This document shows, in pieces, positions 31,676 to 42,100 of a stretch of 64,000 nt of DNA. The position numbers and the translations under genes are program-made. The DNA comes from Scatomonas sp963928055 (GTDB taxonomy: Bacteria > Bacillota > Clostridia > Lachnospirales > Lachnospiraceae). The notes beneath the pieces were generated by a model. The model worked only from the letters and a program-made list of their open reading frames with translations, was not told where the DNA came from and searched no databases. The DNA lies in NCBI GenBank assembly GCA_963928055.1, contig CAWVDN010000001.1, positions 1,364,001 to 1,428,000 of the forward strand, given 5' to 3'. Position 1 is the first letter of the stretch; every line of letters starts with the position of its first letter.

Positions 31676-32994
31676 GCTTCCGCCTCCTTATTTTTGTGGG
31701 TATTGATCCAGTCCTTCAGTTCTCCGGCCAGGTACAGAGAGCCCACGCAGAACAGCATGCCGTCGCCTTTCAGACGGCGGGCTGTTTCAAAAGCCGGCCC
31801 CGGCTCTTTCTCGCAGATCACTTCCCTGCACCCTGCTTTCCGGAACAGTTCTTCCAGCTCCTCTCCCGGAACCCGGCGGTATCCCGGGATCTCCGTCACC
31901 ACCACCCTGGCCGGCCGGATGCCGGCTGCGATTTCCCGTATCATATCCGGATAGTGCTTATCGGCCACTGCGGAAAACAGCACCGTGATCTCATGGTCCT
32001 TCCGGAAATGGGAAGCGGTGCGGATAAACTGGGCCACTCCGTCTTCATTGTGGGCCCCGTCGATGATCACCCCGTCCATGACGGTCTCCATCCTGCAGGG
32101 CCAGACCGCTCCGCGGATTCCCCGGATCAGGGCTTCCCCGCCGATCCCGTGGTGATCCGACAGCTTTCTCATGGTAAAGTATGCCAGAGAAGCGTTCATC
32201 ATCTGATATTCCGCGATGGAAGATATCCGCAGCTCCGTTTCCTGCTCCCCGGGGAAACAGAACCGGAAAGTGATCCCCTGTCTGGTATTGCTGACCAGAT
32301 GGTACATATCCTCCGTCAGGGCGTAAGCGGGACTTCCCAGTTCCTCCGCCCGCTTCCGGATCACCTGGGCCGCCTGCGGGTCGTGCCCGTCATAGATCAC
32401 CGGCACCCCCGGCTTGATGATCCCGGCCTTTTCTCCGGCGATCTGAGGGATGGTGTCCCCCAGATACTCTGTGTGATCCCTGCTGATGGAGGTGATGATG
32501 CAGGCCAGAGGCTTTTCCACCACGTTGGTGGCGTCCAGCCTTCCGCCCATGCCCGTCTCCAGGATCACAAAATCCACCTGCTGTCTCCGGAAGATCAGCA
32601 TGCCCATCAGCAGCAGCAGTTCAAAATACGTGGGATGGGTCTCCCCTTCTTTCATGGCCGCGTCCACTGCCTCCATCACCTGCCGGAAGGCTTCCAGAAA
32701 GGTTTCATCATCGATCATGCGGTTATTGATCAGATACCTCTCGTTGATCTTCACCAGATGCGGCGAAGTAAACAGACCGCAGCTGTATCCTCCCTCCATG
32801 AGCATGGCGTTCAGAAAAGAACACACGCTTCCTTTTCCGTTTGTCCCCGCCACGTGAATGATCCGCATATCCTTCTCCGGATTTCCCAGACGCCGCAGCA
32901 GCCTGCGGGTATGGTCCAGAGAAGTCTTGCTGGTAAACTTCGGTATTTCTTCAATATATCTGACTGCTTCTTCGTAATTCACTGTTTTCACCAT
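31669..32994 (-). CDS. folC: Folylpolyglutamate/dihydrofolate synthase
   Basis: The 441-residue Mur-ligase-family enzyme adds glutamate to (dihydro)folate. The ATP loop is AGTNGKGSVCSFLNAM, with the Mur signature FTSPHLVKINER and a conserved Lys/His region (TSISRDHTEYLGDT), then IIDGAHNEDGV in the C-terminal domain. It is separated from the other folate genes by 12 kb. Without biochemical data, FolC single or dual activity cannot be separated. Confidence 0.93.
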   Translation of the reverse strand: MVKTVNYEEAVRYIEEIPKFTSKTSLDHTRRLLRRLGNPEKDMRIIHVAGTNGKGSVCSFLNAMLMEGGYSCGLFTSPHLVKINERYLINNRMIDDETFLEAFRQVMEAVDAAMKEGETHPTYFELLLLMGMLIFRRQQVDFVILETGMGGRLDATNVVEKPLACIITSISRDHTEYLGDTIPQIAGEKAGIIKPGVPVIYDGHDPQAAQVIRKRAEELGSPAYALTEDMYHLVSNTRQGITFRFCFPGEQETELRISSIAEYQMMNASLAYFTMRKLSDHHGIGGEALIRGIRGAVWPCRMETVMDGVIIDGAHNEDGVAQFIRTASHFRKDHEITVLFSAVADKHYPDMIREIAAGIRPARVVVTEIPGYRRVPGEELEELFRKAGCREVICEKEPGPAFETARRLKGDGMLFCVGSLYLAGELKDWINTHKNKEAEAC

Positions 32995-33096
32995 TCTCTT
33001 CTTCCGCCGCCAGGTTTGTCTGACCGGCTCTTTTCATTATAATATAGCGGCACCATAAGTCCATACCCTTTTTTAAAAAACCTTCGACAAAAAAGT

Positions 33097-35100
33097 TCAG
33101 GAACGGATATAGCGGATGGTGCCGGTGGCGGAAAGGATCCGGTCCTCCTGGCCTTCCGCCACCTGGACCACCCGGATGCTGTCTCCGTTTTCAAGTTCCT
33201 GTCCCTGCGCCATCAGCATTTCTGTATTGACATACAGAGTGTTCTCCAGGATCTCTCCGTTGATCTCCGCCCGGCTGGCCGCGGTAAAGTTCTGCCCGGT
33301 CAGATAGAAGATATCTCCGGCCGAAGTCTGCACCCCTTCCAGGGTCACCGGCTCTGTGCCCATCTTCATGTCCGAGGGAACACTGTAGGGATCTTCGCCT
33401 CCGTATACATACTGTTCCCCGTAAAGGATGTCGTACTGCAGCACTTCCATATCCCGCTGATAATTTCTGCTTTTTCTTCTGGCCTGATGATAGCGGATCA
33501 TGGTTCCCTCATGGATTCCTGCCATGTCCAGCACCTTGGCGCCTATCTGGTAGGCGGACAGGTTGCCGTCTTCCACAGGGAGATCCATATTATCCCAGAT
33601 CACATACTCTGTCTGGAACAGATAGCGGTTTTCCAGATCTACCGTCTTAAGCCCCATGGTGGGAAGATGGTCCCCGTACATGACCAGGATCACCGGCTCC
33701 GGATACTCTTCCAGAGCGGCTGTCAGTTCCCGGAGAAAATCGTCCATCTCGTGGATCTCATTGCAGTAATATTCCCAGGCATAGTTGTTCTTTTCCCGGC
33801 GTTCCGCCCCTGTGACCCGGATCTCCGGGTCCGTCAGCACCGGCTCCTGGGGATAATCCCCGTGGCCCTGAACGGAAACCGTATAGATGTAATCTCTTTC
33901 TTCTGTGGAATCCAGGCATTTCAGGATCTCCTCCGTCAGGATATGATCCTTCAGCCAGCCTCCCGGGGTTCTGTCGGTGGTATCCGCCATGTATTCCATA
34001 GAAGTAAAGCTGTCAAATCCCAGCATGGGGTAGACTTTGTCTCTGTCGTAAAAGGCCGCCTCGTTATTGTGGATCACATGGGTGCCATACCCCAGATCTT
34101 TCAGCACATAGGGGACGCTCTCACAGGTTTCTTCCGACAGCACCGTTTTATAGGGATACTCTCCCGGACCGAAGTACCGGAGGCTCATCCCTGTGATCGC
34201 CTCGAATTCCGTGTTGATGGTTCCCGCGCCTACGGCGGGCACCCGGAAATAACCGGAGGAATATTCTTCTTTCAGCTGCCGGAAATAGGGAATGGGATCC
34301 TCTGAAATATCGAGGAAATTCACCAGTTCCGGATCAAAAAAGGATTCCAGCTGCAGGAAGATCAGATTCGGCCTTTCTTCGCCGCTCTCCTCCAGAGAGC
34401 CTTCGCTGTCCAGGATATTGTTCACCAGACGCTCCGAATAGCCGTTGGGCTCCTGGATCCCGGTATCGAAGAGGGTCACGCTGAGACAGTAGGGAAACCC
34501 GTAATCTTCGTAGGCGGAGGCGATATTCCCGAAGTACGTGGACAGCATCCGCTGACTCAAAGCTCCGTGCGTACTCAGGGCAAACAGAAGAATGCTGCCC
34601 CCGATCAGAGCCAGATCCGCCGGCCAGCTTCGCTTTCCCCGGTATTTCGGCGCTTTGAACCAGAACCATACCAGAAAAGCCGCGAAAGCCGCCAGGGCCG
34701 CCAGGATCCCGATCAGACCGGGAACAGAGATATACTTTCCGATGATCCGGCCCGCGTCTGACAAGAGCTGAAGGTCCGGCCCGGTAAAGGGCGTCACCCG
34801 GTTCATCAGCACGACTCCGTTGATGATCCCCAGGAGCAGCCAGAAACTGAAGACGATGACCCGGGCAAAGATCCTCCGGCGGAACAGATAGATCAGGGTG
34901 GTGGTCATAAAGATCAGAAAAACGTTGTACAGAAAAATCAGGGGCCTGGCCGTGAGAAAATGCCATGCCTTGTACAGCGAGTGCCTGGATAGGGCCTCGA
35001 TCACGAAATACAGCAGAAAGGATCCCAGTGCCTGAAGGGGCACTGAGAACCTGTTGCAGATCCGTATGCATTTTTCTCTGTTCATTCTGATCTTTTTCAT
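33097..35100 (-). CDS. LTA synthase-like sulfatase-domain membrane protein
   Basis: The 667-residue protein has about five N-terminal membrane helices (to about residue 205), then an extracellular alkaline-phosphatase-superfamily domain. That domain has a likely nucleophile Thr in VGAGTINTEFEAITG and metal ligands in VMYGDHLPTMG. The final ~70 residues (DIFYLTGQNFTAASRAEING) look like an IPT/TIG beta-sandwich, unusual for LtaS. It probably transfers glycerol- or ethanolamine-phosphate to surface polymers. It starts immediately after valS, the ATG lying next to the valS stop, so it may be co-expressed. Confidence 0.83.
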   Translation of the reverse strand: MKKIRMNREKCIRICNRFSVPLQALGSFLLYFVIEALSRHSLYKAWHFLTARPLIFLYNVFLIFMTTTLIYLFRRRIFARVIVFSFWLLLGIINGVVLMNRVTPFTGPDLQLLSDAGRIIGKYISVPGLIGILAALAAFAAFLVWFWFKAPKYRGKRSWPADLALIGGSILLFALSTHGALSQRMLSTYFGNIASAYEDYGFPYCLSVTLFDTGIQEPNGYSERLVNNILDSEGSLEESGEERPNLIFLQLESFFDPELVNFLDISEDPIPYFRQLKEEYSSGYFRVPAVGAGTINTEFEAITGMSLRYFGPGEYPYKTVLSEETCESVPYVLKDLGYGTHVIHNNEAAFYDRDKVYPMLGFDSFTSMEYMADTTDRTPGGWLKDHILTEEILKCLDSTEERDYIYTVSVQGHGDYPQEPVLTDPEIRVTGAERREKNNYAWEYYCNEIHEMDDFLRELTAALEEYPEPVILVMYGDHLPTMGLKTVDLENRYLFQTEYVIWDNMDLPVEDGNLSAYQIGAKVLDMAGIHEGTMIRYHQARRKSRNYQRDMEVLQYDILYGEQYVYGGEDPYSVPSDMKMGTEPVTLEGVQTSAGDIFYLTGQNFTAASRAEINGEILENTLYVNTEMLMAQGQELENGDSIRVVQVAEGQEDRILSATGTIRYIRS

Positions 35101-37752
35101 TTATTTTCTGAGCTGCGCCAGCCGCTCCTCCACCTGCTTCAGCATGTTGGCATAGTTTTCCAGTTTGTCCCTCTCCTCCTGCACCTTGGCGGCCGGGGCC
35201 TTGCTGACAAATTTCTCGTTGTTCAGCATACCGTTGGATCGGGCGATCTCTTTCTGCAGCCGCTGCTGCTCTTTGCTCAGGCGCTCCAGTTCTTTCTCCA
35301 GATCCACCAGCTCCGCGAAGGGAATATAGATGGAAGCTCCGGGGATCACCGCGGATACGGCGTCCTCCCCGATGCCGGTCTTATCCTCCTGGATGTGGAC
35401 CTCGCCGGCGTAGGCCAGAGTAGCGAAGAAGACCCGGCTGCGGGAGAAGGTCTCCCGGATCCCCGCCTCAGCGGAAACCACATAGACGCTGGCCTTCTTG
35501 CTGGGGGGCACGTTCAGCTGGGTGCGCACCGCCCGGATCCCCCGGACTGCCTCCTTCATCATCTCCACCTCCGCTTCCTCTCTGGCGAAGTTCCAGTCTT
35601 CCCGGTACTCCGGCCAGGAAGCGATCATGATGGACTCCTCCTCCGGATTCAGGGTGCAGTAGATCTCCTCGGTGATAAAGGGCATAAAGGGATGGAGCAT
35701 TTTCAGGGCGCTGCTTAAAACCTTCTTCAGGGTCCAGAGGGCCGCCGCCTTGGTGCTGTCTCCTTCTCCGTAGAGCCTGGGCTTCACCATCTCGATGTAC
35801 CAGTCGCAGAATTCCTCCCAGATAAAATCGTAGACCTTCTGCACCGCGATGCCCAGCTCGAATTTTTCCATATTCTCCGTAACTTCGCAGGCCAGGCGGT
35901 TTACCTTGCTGAGGATCCACCGATCGGCTCCGGTCAGGCTTTCCGGCTCCACAGTCTCCGGCACCTTGGCGGCGTCCAGGTTCATGAGGATAAACCGGGA
36001 AGCGTTCCACACTTTGTTGGCAAAGTTCCGGCTGGACTCCACCCGCTCCCAGTAGAAGCGCATGTCATTTCCCGGAGCATTTCCGGTCATAAGGGTCAGC
36101 CGCAGGGCGTCCGCCCCGTACTTGTCGATGACCTCCAGAGGATCGATGCCGTTGCCCAGAGATTTACTCATCTTCCGTCCCTGAGAATCCCGCACCAGAC
36201 CGTGGATCAGCACGTGCTTAAAGGGAGATTTCCCCGTCTGCTCCAGGCCGGAAAATACCATGCGGATCACCCAGAAGAAAATGATATCGTATCCGGTCAC
36301 CAGCACGCTGGTGGGATAGAAATAATCCAGTTCCGGAGTTTTGTCCGGCCATCCCAGGGTGGAGAAAGGCCACAGAGCGGAGGAAAACCAGGTGTCCAGC
36401 GTGTCCTCGTCCTGGGTCAGATGGGTGCAGCCGCACTTGGGGCATTTTTCCGGCGCGCCGCCTTTTTTCACCACGACCTCGCCGCATTCATCGCAGTACC
36501 AGGCCGGGATCCGGTGTCCCCACCAGAGCTGCCGGGAAATGCACCAGTCCTTGATATTCTCCAGCCAGTGCATGTAGATCTTGTCAAACCGCTCCGGCAC
36601 AAAATTCAGATCCTCCGTGGCCAGCACATCCATGGCGGCCCGGGCCATTTCCTTCATGCGCACGAACCACTGGGGCTTGATCATGGGCTCCACGGTGGTA
36701 TGGCAGCGGTCATGGGTGCCCACGGCATGGGTGTGGGGCACCACCTTCACCAGCAGTCCCTGGGCTTTCAGGTCCTCTACCATGGCTTTTCTGGCCTCAT
36801 AGCGATCCATGCCGGCGTACTTGCCGCAGAGCTCGTTCATGGTAGCGTCATCGTTCATGATATTGATCTCCGGCAGGCTGTGGCGTTTCCCCACCTCAAA
36901 ATCGTTGGGGTCGTGGGCCGGGGTGATCTTCACGCAGCCGGTCCCGAACTCCTTGTCCACGTACTCGTCGGCGATCACCGGGATCTCCCGGTCTGTCAGG
37001 GGCAGCTTCAGAGTCTTGCCGATGAGATCCTTGTACCGCTCATCTTCGGGATTTACAGCCACCGCGGTATCCCCCAGCATGGTCTCCGGACGGGTGGTGG
37101 CGATCTCCACAAAACGGCCTTCCTCCCCCACGATGGGGTAATTGATATGCCAGAAGAAACCGTTCTGATCCTCGTGCTCTACTTCCGCGTCGGACAGAGA
37201 CGTCTGACACTTGGGGCACCAGTTGATGATACGGCTGCCTTTGTAGATCCAGCCTTTTTCGTACAGCTTGACAAATACTTCCTCCACGGCCCTGGAACAG
37301 CCCTCGTCCATGGTGAACCGCTCCCGCTCCCAGTCGGCGGAAGCGCCCAGCTTGTGCAGCTGGTTGATAATGCGGCTGCCGTACTCCTCTTTCCACTTCC
37401 AGGCGTACTTCAGGAACTCCTCCCGGCCGATCTCGTGCTTGTCGATGCCCTGATCCTTCAGCATATTGGTGACCTTTACCTCCGTGGCAATGGCCGCGTG
37501 GTCCGTGCCGGGCTGCCACAGAGCTTCATAGCCCTGCATTCTCTTATAGCGGATCAGGATGTCCTGCATGGTATTGTCCAGGGCGTGGCCCATGTGCAGC
37601 TGTCCGGTGACATTGGGCGGCGGCATGACAATGGTAAAGGGCTTCTTGTCCGGGTTTACCTTGGCGTGGAAATATCCCTTGTCCAGCCATTTCTGATACA
37701 GTCTGTCCTCCAGTCCTTTCGGGTCGTAGGTTTTGGCAAGTTCTTTCTTCAT
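35101..37752 (-). CDS. valS: Valyl-tRNA synthetase
   Basis: The 883-residue class I synthetase has the HIGH-type motif PNVTGQLHMGHAL and KMSKSLGNGIDP, a CP1 editing domain (ATTRPETMLGDTAVAVNPED), a zinc-like CPKC segment and a C-terminal coiled coil. The ATG at 37752 (GAGAGGA upstream) gives the standard start MKKELAKTYDPKGLEDRLYQ. The reading to 38040 continues into leader sequence and the next gene, so is rejected. A Val-type T-box lies 1 kb upstream, beyond the zinc-ribbon gene. Confidence 0.96.
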   Translation of the reverse strand: MKKELAKTYDPKGLEDRLYQKWLDKGYFHAKVNPDKKPFTIVMPPPNVTGQLHMGHALDNTMQDILIRYKRMQGYEALWQPGTDHAAIATEVKVTNMLKDQGIDKHEIGREEFLKYAWKWKEEYGSRIINQLHKLGASADWERERFTMDEGCSRAVEEVFVKLYEKGWIYKGSRIINWCPKCQTSLSDAEVEHEDQNGFFWHINYPIVGEEGRFVEIATTRPETMLGDTAVAVNPEDERYKDLIGKTLKLPLTDREIPVIADEYVDKEFGTGCVKITPAHDPNDFEVGKRHSLPEINIMNDDATMNELCGKYAGMDRYEARKAMVEDLKAQGLLVKVVPHTHAVGTHDRCHTTVEPMIKPQWFVRMKEMARAAMDVLATEDLNFVPERFDKIYMHWLENIKDWCISRQLWWGHRIPAWYCDECGEVVVKKGGAPEKCPKCGCTHLTQDEDTLDTWFSSALWPFSTLGWPDKTPELDYFYPTSVLVTGYDIIFFWVIRMVFSGLEQTGKSPFKHVLIHGLVRDSQGRKMSKSLGNGIDPLEVIDKYGADALRLTLMTGNAPGNDMRFYWERVESSRNFANKVWNASRFILMNLDAAKVPETVEPESLTGADRWILSKVNRLACEVTENMEKFELGIAVQKVYDFIWEEFCDWYIEMVKPRLYGEGDSTKAAALWTLKKVLSSALKMLHPFMPFITEEIYCTLNPEEESIMIASWPEYREDWNFAREEAEVEMMKEAVRGIRAVRTQLNVPPSKKASVYVVSAEAGIRETFSRSRVFFATLAYAGEVHIQEDKTGIGEDAVSAVIPGASIYIPFAELVDLEKELERLSKEQQRLQKEIARSNGMLNNEKFVSKAPAAKVQEERDKLENYANMLKQVEERLAQLRK

Positions 37753-37788
37753 TCTGAAAATCCTCTCTTTTGATGATTTCTTGTTCCT

Positions 37789-37839
37789 GCGCGGAACGAT
37801 CCATGTCTCCTGCCCGTTTGCCGGGCACCTCATTTTTAT
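37789..37839 (-). repeat. Leader element shared with the oxidoreductase gene
   Basis: The 21 nt at 37789-37809 match 18785-18805 with two mismatches. Both copies continue towards a CTCATTTT(T)AT block, but here a TGCCCG/CGGGCA hairpin takes the middle position. It lies between the zinc-ribbon gene and valS. It is probably a dispersed element or structured leader and was not recognised by name. Confidence 0.5.
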
Positions 37840-37853
37840 CTGAATCTTTGTCC

Positions 37854-38711
37854 TCAGCTTACTGCCTCCCGGGCATATAAGCAGAAGGAATACATTTCTG
37901 TCACCTGGTCCAGGGACGCCTCCGGAACAGGATAATCCACGGTAATCCCGTCCGGTCCGATATAGCGGAGGCACCGGAAATCTTCCGTCAGGTAGATCCG
38001 ATATTCCTCTCCCGCCCCGAACACAAAGACAAACCGGCATCGGGGCGTTCCGGTCTCCGGATCTGTCTCATAATAGTATTCCGCGCTGTAGGTGCCGGAC
38101 AGGCTGTCCCCGTAAGCTCCCTTCTCCGCGGAAATCTTACGGAGCTGCCCCTTTTCGTTCCGGTACGCGGTAAGCCCCGCCCCGGGACTCTCCGGACTGA
38201 GGCTGTCCAGATCATACTGGATCCCGTAATAGAGATCCCGGATCTCCTGGATCTCCGCCTCCAGTTCTTCGGAACTCATAGGCTCTGCTTCCGGCTCCGG
38301 CGTTTCTGTGGGGAGCGCCGTGGGTTCCGGCTCCTCCGTGGGCTTCGGCGTCTCTGCGGGAGCGGCGGTGGGAACAGGCTCCTCAGCCTCCGTGGCAGCC
38401 GGCGTCCGGGTGGGAGTTTCCGTGGATGACGGCTTCGGTTCCTGAGACGGCCCCCGGGTTTTGGCGGACTCCGTTTTTTCTGTCCCCAGCGTATTCCCAT
38501 CCTGCCCGCTCTGTCCCGGCCGGATCACCAGAACCGCCAGCAGGATTGCCGCCGCCGCGGCAAAAATCCCCAACAAAGGGATCCATCGAATCCGTTTTTT
38601 TCGGATCCTGCGCTCTGCCTCCTCCGGAGGCCGGATCCTCAGATCCGATCCGCACCGGTCACAAAATTTAGCTCCGGGGGGATTTTCCCGCCCGCAATGG
38701 CTGCATCGCAT
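37854..38711 (-). CDS. Zinc-ribbon, single-span surface protein of unknown function
   Basis: The 285-residue protein has an N-terminal zinc ribbon (CSHCGRENPPGAKFCDRCGS) and one membrane helix (LLGIFAAAAAILLAVLVI near residue 47). A long Thr/Pro/Glu linker to about residue 145 and an extracellular domain with Tyr-rich strands follow. The start has CAGGAGGAG 5 bp before it and directly follows the T-box terminator, so its expression should answer to charged tRNA, as valS does. Similar zinc-ribbon envelope proteins are widespread in Firmicutes; none gives a clear role. Confidence 0.78.
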   Translation of the reverse strand: MRCSHCGRENPPGAKFCDRCGSDLRIRPPEEAERRIRKKRIRWIPLLGIFAAAAAILLAVLVIRPGQSGQDGNTLGTEKTESAKTRGPSQEPKPSSTETPTRTPAATEAEEPVPTAAPAETPKPTEEPEPTALPTETPEPEAEPMSSEELEAEIQEIRDLYYGIQYDLDSLSPESPGAGLTAYRNEKGQLRKISAEKGAYGDSLSGTYSAEYYYETDPETGTPRCRFVFVFGAGEEYRIYLTEDFRCLRYIGPDGITVDYPVPEASLDQVTEMYSFCLYAREAVS

Positions 38712-38730
38712 ATTCTCCTCCTGAAACCAG

Positions 38731-38995
38731 AAACGCCCTCTGCGCGTCTGCGCAAAGGGCGAATATCTCGCGGTACCACCTTACTTCACACGCGGATCCC
38801 CGCGTGCCTCCTTATGTCCCGTAACGGGGGACCTCCGCGGCCGCCTACCCACGGGGCAGATCAAACTCCACGCTCCGCTTCAGCCGCCGGGCTCCAAAGC
38901 TACCTTCCGCGAAATGCCTTCCCGGACAGCCTTTCAGCCTGGGGCCGTCCTCTCTGATGGAGCGGTTCCGCGTACTCCTCTTTTTCATCGCCTTT
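38731..38995 (-). promoter_or_regulatory. T-box leader, probably valine-specific
   Basis: The minus strand contains the T-box antiterminator core AAGGTGGTACCGCG (38769-38782), a competing terminator stem CGCCCTTTGCGC/GCGCAGAGGGCG, and a Stem I with AGTA, AGAGA and GGCTGAAAGGC elements. On the 3' side of Stem I the loop reads GAAGGTAGC, where GTA would be a valine specifier. The next synthetase gene downstream is valS, which agrees. The T-box lies before the intervening zinc-ribbon gene. Confidence 0.88.
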
Positions 38996-39006
38996 AAACT
39001 GAACTT

Positions 39007-39035
39007 ATCATAGTAAGGATTCCGGGGTTTGTCAA
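39007..39035 (-). promoter_or_regulatory. Promoter of the T-box operon
   Basis: TTGACA (39030-39035), a 17-bp spacer and TATGAT (39007-39012) read towards the T-box. This near-consensus sigma A promoter should give a transcript starting about 39000. Confidence 0.8.
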
Positions 39036-39183
39036 GGTTTTTCCGGGCAGATTCTCTGCCTTGTCCTGTTAAAGCGAAGCGGTCTGCCTGTTCCGCGTCT
39101 TAAAACCCGACAGCTGCTGACCGTACATTTTTGTCGAAAACAAAAAGTTTGTGCTGTGTGAATCTAAAAAACAGGGATGTTCC

Positions 39184-42100
39184 TTACACCAGGATCTCTA
39201 CCCGGCTGCCTCCCTCCCGGTCTTTTTTCACCAGGATCTGCCGGTCGATCTTTTCTTTCAGTTCTCCTACGTGAGAGATGATACCTACCAGCCGATTCCC
39301 CTCTGTCAGGGAAGACAGCGCCCGGACCGCCTGCTGCAGGGATTCCTCGTCCAGAGAGCCGAAGCCCTCGTCTACGAACATGGTATCCAGCCGGATGCCC
39401 CCGGCGGAGGACTGGACCTCATCGGAGAGCCCCAATGCCAGAGACAGGGAGGCCTGAAAGGATTCTCCTCCGGAAAGGGTGCGGACGCTGCGCTCCGTGC
39501 CGTTGTAGTGGTCAATGACGTCCAGCTCCAGACCGCTCTGGCTTCTGCTGCCGGAGGCCTCCCTTCGCCGTTTCAGTTCATACTGCCCCCCGGACATGAC
39601 CAGGAACCTTAAATTGGCCCGGCGGATGATCCGGTCAAAATAAGTCATCTGGATATAGGTCTCCAGCATGATCTTTTCTTTGCCGGCAAGGTTCCCGTTG
39701 GCGGTATTGGAAAGGGACTGGACGAAGGCCCACTTTTCCTCCAGCTTCCGCAGTTCCGCGGACCGCTGTTCCATATGGAACAGCGCCTGCCGGTTGGCGG
39801 TGGTCCTGGCATGAAGAACTTTCTGCGCTCTCAGAAGCTCCTCCCTCTGCTCTGTCAGAAGGACTTTCCGATTCTCCTGAACAGACCCGTCGATCTCCCC
39901 GCTCTGTTCCAGAAGTTCCTTCAGCTGGCGGATCCTTCCTTCCAGGGCGGACAGATTCCTGGCGGCTGTATCCCGATTTTCTTTCGCCTCTTCCAGGGCC
40001 TGCTCCAAGGTCTGCCCTTCTGCCTGAAAGCTCCGGATCTGCTGTTCCGCCTGCTCCCGGCTCTCCCGGGTCAATCCGGCTTTCAGCCGCTCCGCCTGCT
40101 CCCCGGCCAGGAGGCTCCTGCTTTCCGCCTCTGCCCTTTTCTGCTTCCACTGGCTGATCTGCTGCTCCGTCTTCTCTTTTTCCCGCTCTTTTTCCGGAAT
40201 CCGGATGCTCAGTTCTTTTTTTCTGGCAAGCTTCGTCTCTTCCTCCTGAAGAAGCTGCCCAAGCCGCGCCAGTTCCCGGTCCGCCCTCCGGCTTTCTTCC
40301 GCCAGAAACTCTTCCGCGTCCTCCGGCGAGAGATGGGCTCCCAGTTCCCGAAATCCTCTGCCCAGGCTGTCTTCCTGCCCTTCCAGCTGCCCCTCCAGAT
40401 TTTTCTTCCGGCCTTCCGCTTCCTGAAGCCGCCGGGAGGCTCCTTCTTTTTCTTTCTCCAGTTTTTCGCTCCTCTGTTCCTGCTCCTGCAGCTTCCGCCG
40501 CAGCTGTTCCCGCCGGGCAAGTTTTTCCCGGTTTTCTTTCTCTGCAGTTTCCAGCCGAGCCATGGCTTTCCGCCGGATTTCTTCCGCCGCTTTCAGCTGC
40601 TCCCCGGCCTGTTCCGGGGCAGACGGTTCCCCGTAAAGCTTCATCTGATCCAGCAGGGTTTCTTCCTGGGCCAGCACGCTGCCTTTCAGTTCTCCCGCCT
40701 GACGGCTGGCCTTTTCCGCCAGATCCTGCGCCTTTTCAAAAGCCGCTCTGGCCTCCTCCACCTGGGCTTCCGCAGGCGCCTCCAGGGATTTTTCCGCCGG
40801 GGCCGGATGTTCTCTGGAGCCGCAGACAGGGCAGGGTTCTCCCTCTGCCAGGGTCTCCGCCAGGATCCCCGCCTGCTCGTCCAGAAACGCCCGGTTCCGG
40901 CTGCGGTACACCCGCCCTGCCTCTTCCGCGCGCTCCGCCGCCCTGCGGTAAGCGGCACGAGCGGCTTCCAGTTTCTCCCGGGAAATCCCGTACTCATCCA
41001 AAGCGTCCCTGAGACGTTCAAGTTCCCCCAGCTCCCGCTCCAGCCTGGTTCTCTCCCCGGAAAGTTTTTCTTTTTCTCCGGCCGCGTCTTCCAGAGATTG
41101 GAACTTCTTCCCCAGAGTTTCTGCCTCTGCTGTCAGCTGCTCCCGCTGCCGGTCCAGCTCCAGGCAGTTCCGGCGGAGCTGCTCCGCCTCCCGGCCCGCC
41201 TGTTCCAAAGCGTCTTTCAGAGTATTTCTCTGCCGGACCTGTTCCGCAAGATCCCTCAGCTGCCTTTTCCGGTTTTCCGCCTGCTGCCGTTCCAGTTTCA
41301 GCTGTCCGGCCCGTTCCCCGGACTGCTCCAGGGAGGCCTGCTCTTCCTTCTTCTCCTGCAGCTCCCGGATCTGTTTCTCCAGCTCCGCCTCCGCCTGCCG
41401 CTGCTTACCGGCGGCTTCCTCTGCTTCCTGCTCCTGCTGCCGGCATACCTTTCTCTGCTCCTCCAGTTCCTCATACCGGGGAAGCTCTCCCTGCAGAACG
41501 GCAGCCTTTCGGGACAGCTCTTCCCGCAGAGGCTTTTTCTTCTCTTCTTCCTCCACCATCTGCTCAGCCAGAGCCAGCTTCTCACAAACAGATTTTCTGG
41601 ATTTCTCAGCCTCCTGAAGGCGGATCTCCGCTTTTTTCCGCTCTTCCGCCTGGGCCAGAAGGGCATGGACCTCCTCCAGTTCCCGATCCAGCTTTCCGGT
41701 TTCCGCCTCCAGGGCTTTCCGGCCTTCTTCGTCCTCCTGCAGAAGCTCAGAAAAAAGTTCCTGTACCTCCGCGGCAGGCAGTTCCCCGGATCTGGCCTGC
41801 TCCGCCCGGGAAGCCAGGGGACTGTCCTCCGGACACTGGATTCCCTGGATATACTGGGCTACGCTGCTTCTGGCTCTGTCGCACTCTGTCCGCAGCTTTC
41901 CGGATTCCGTCTTCAGTTTCTCCTGAAAAACCTGATAGGGGCCGGTGTGAAAAATGTCCCGGAAGATCCCCTGGCGCTCCCGGGTGTCCGCCAGCAGCAG
42001 CTTCAGGAAATCTCCCTGCGCGATCATGGCGATCTGGGAAAACTGCTGATAGTCCAGGCCGATGATCTCCTTCACCGCCTGGTTTACCTCCCGGACCTTG

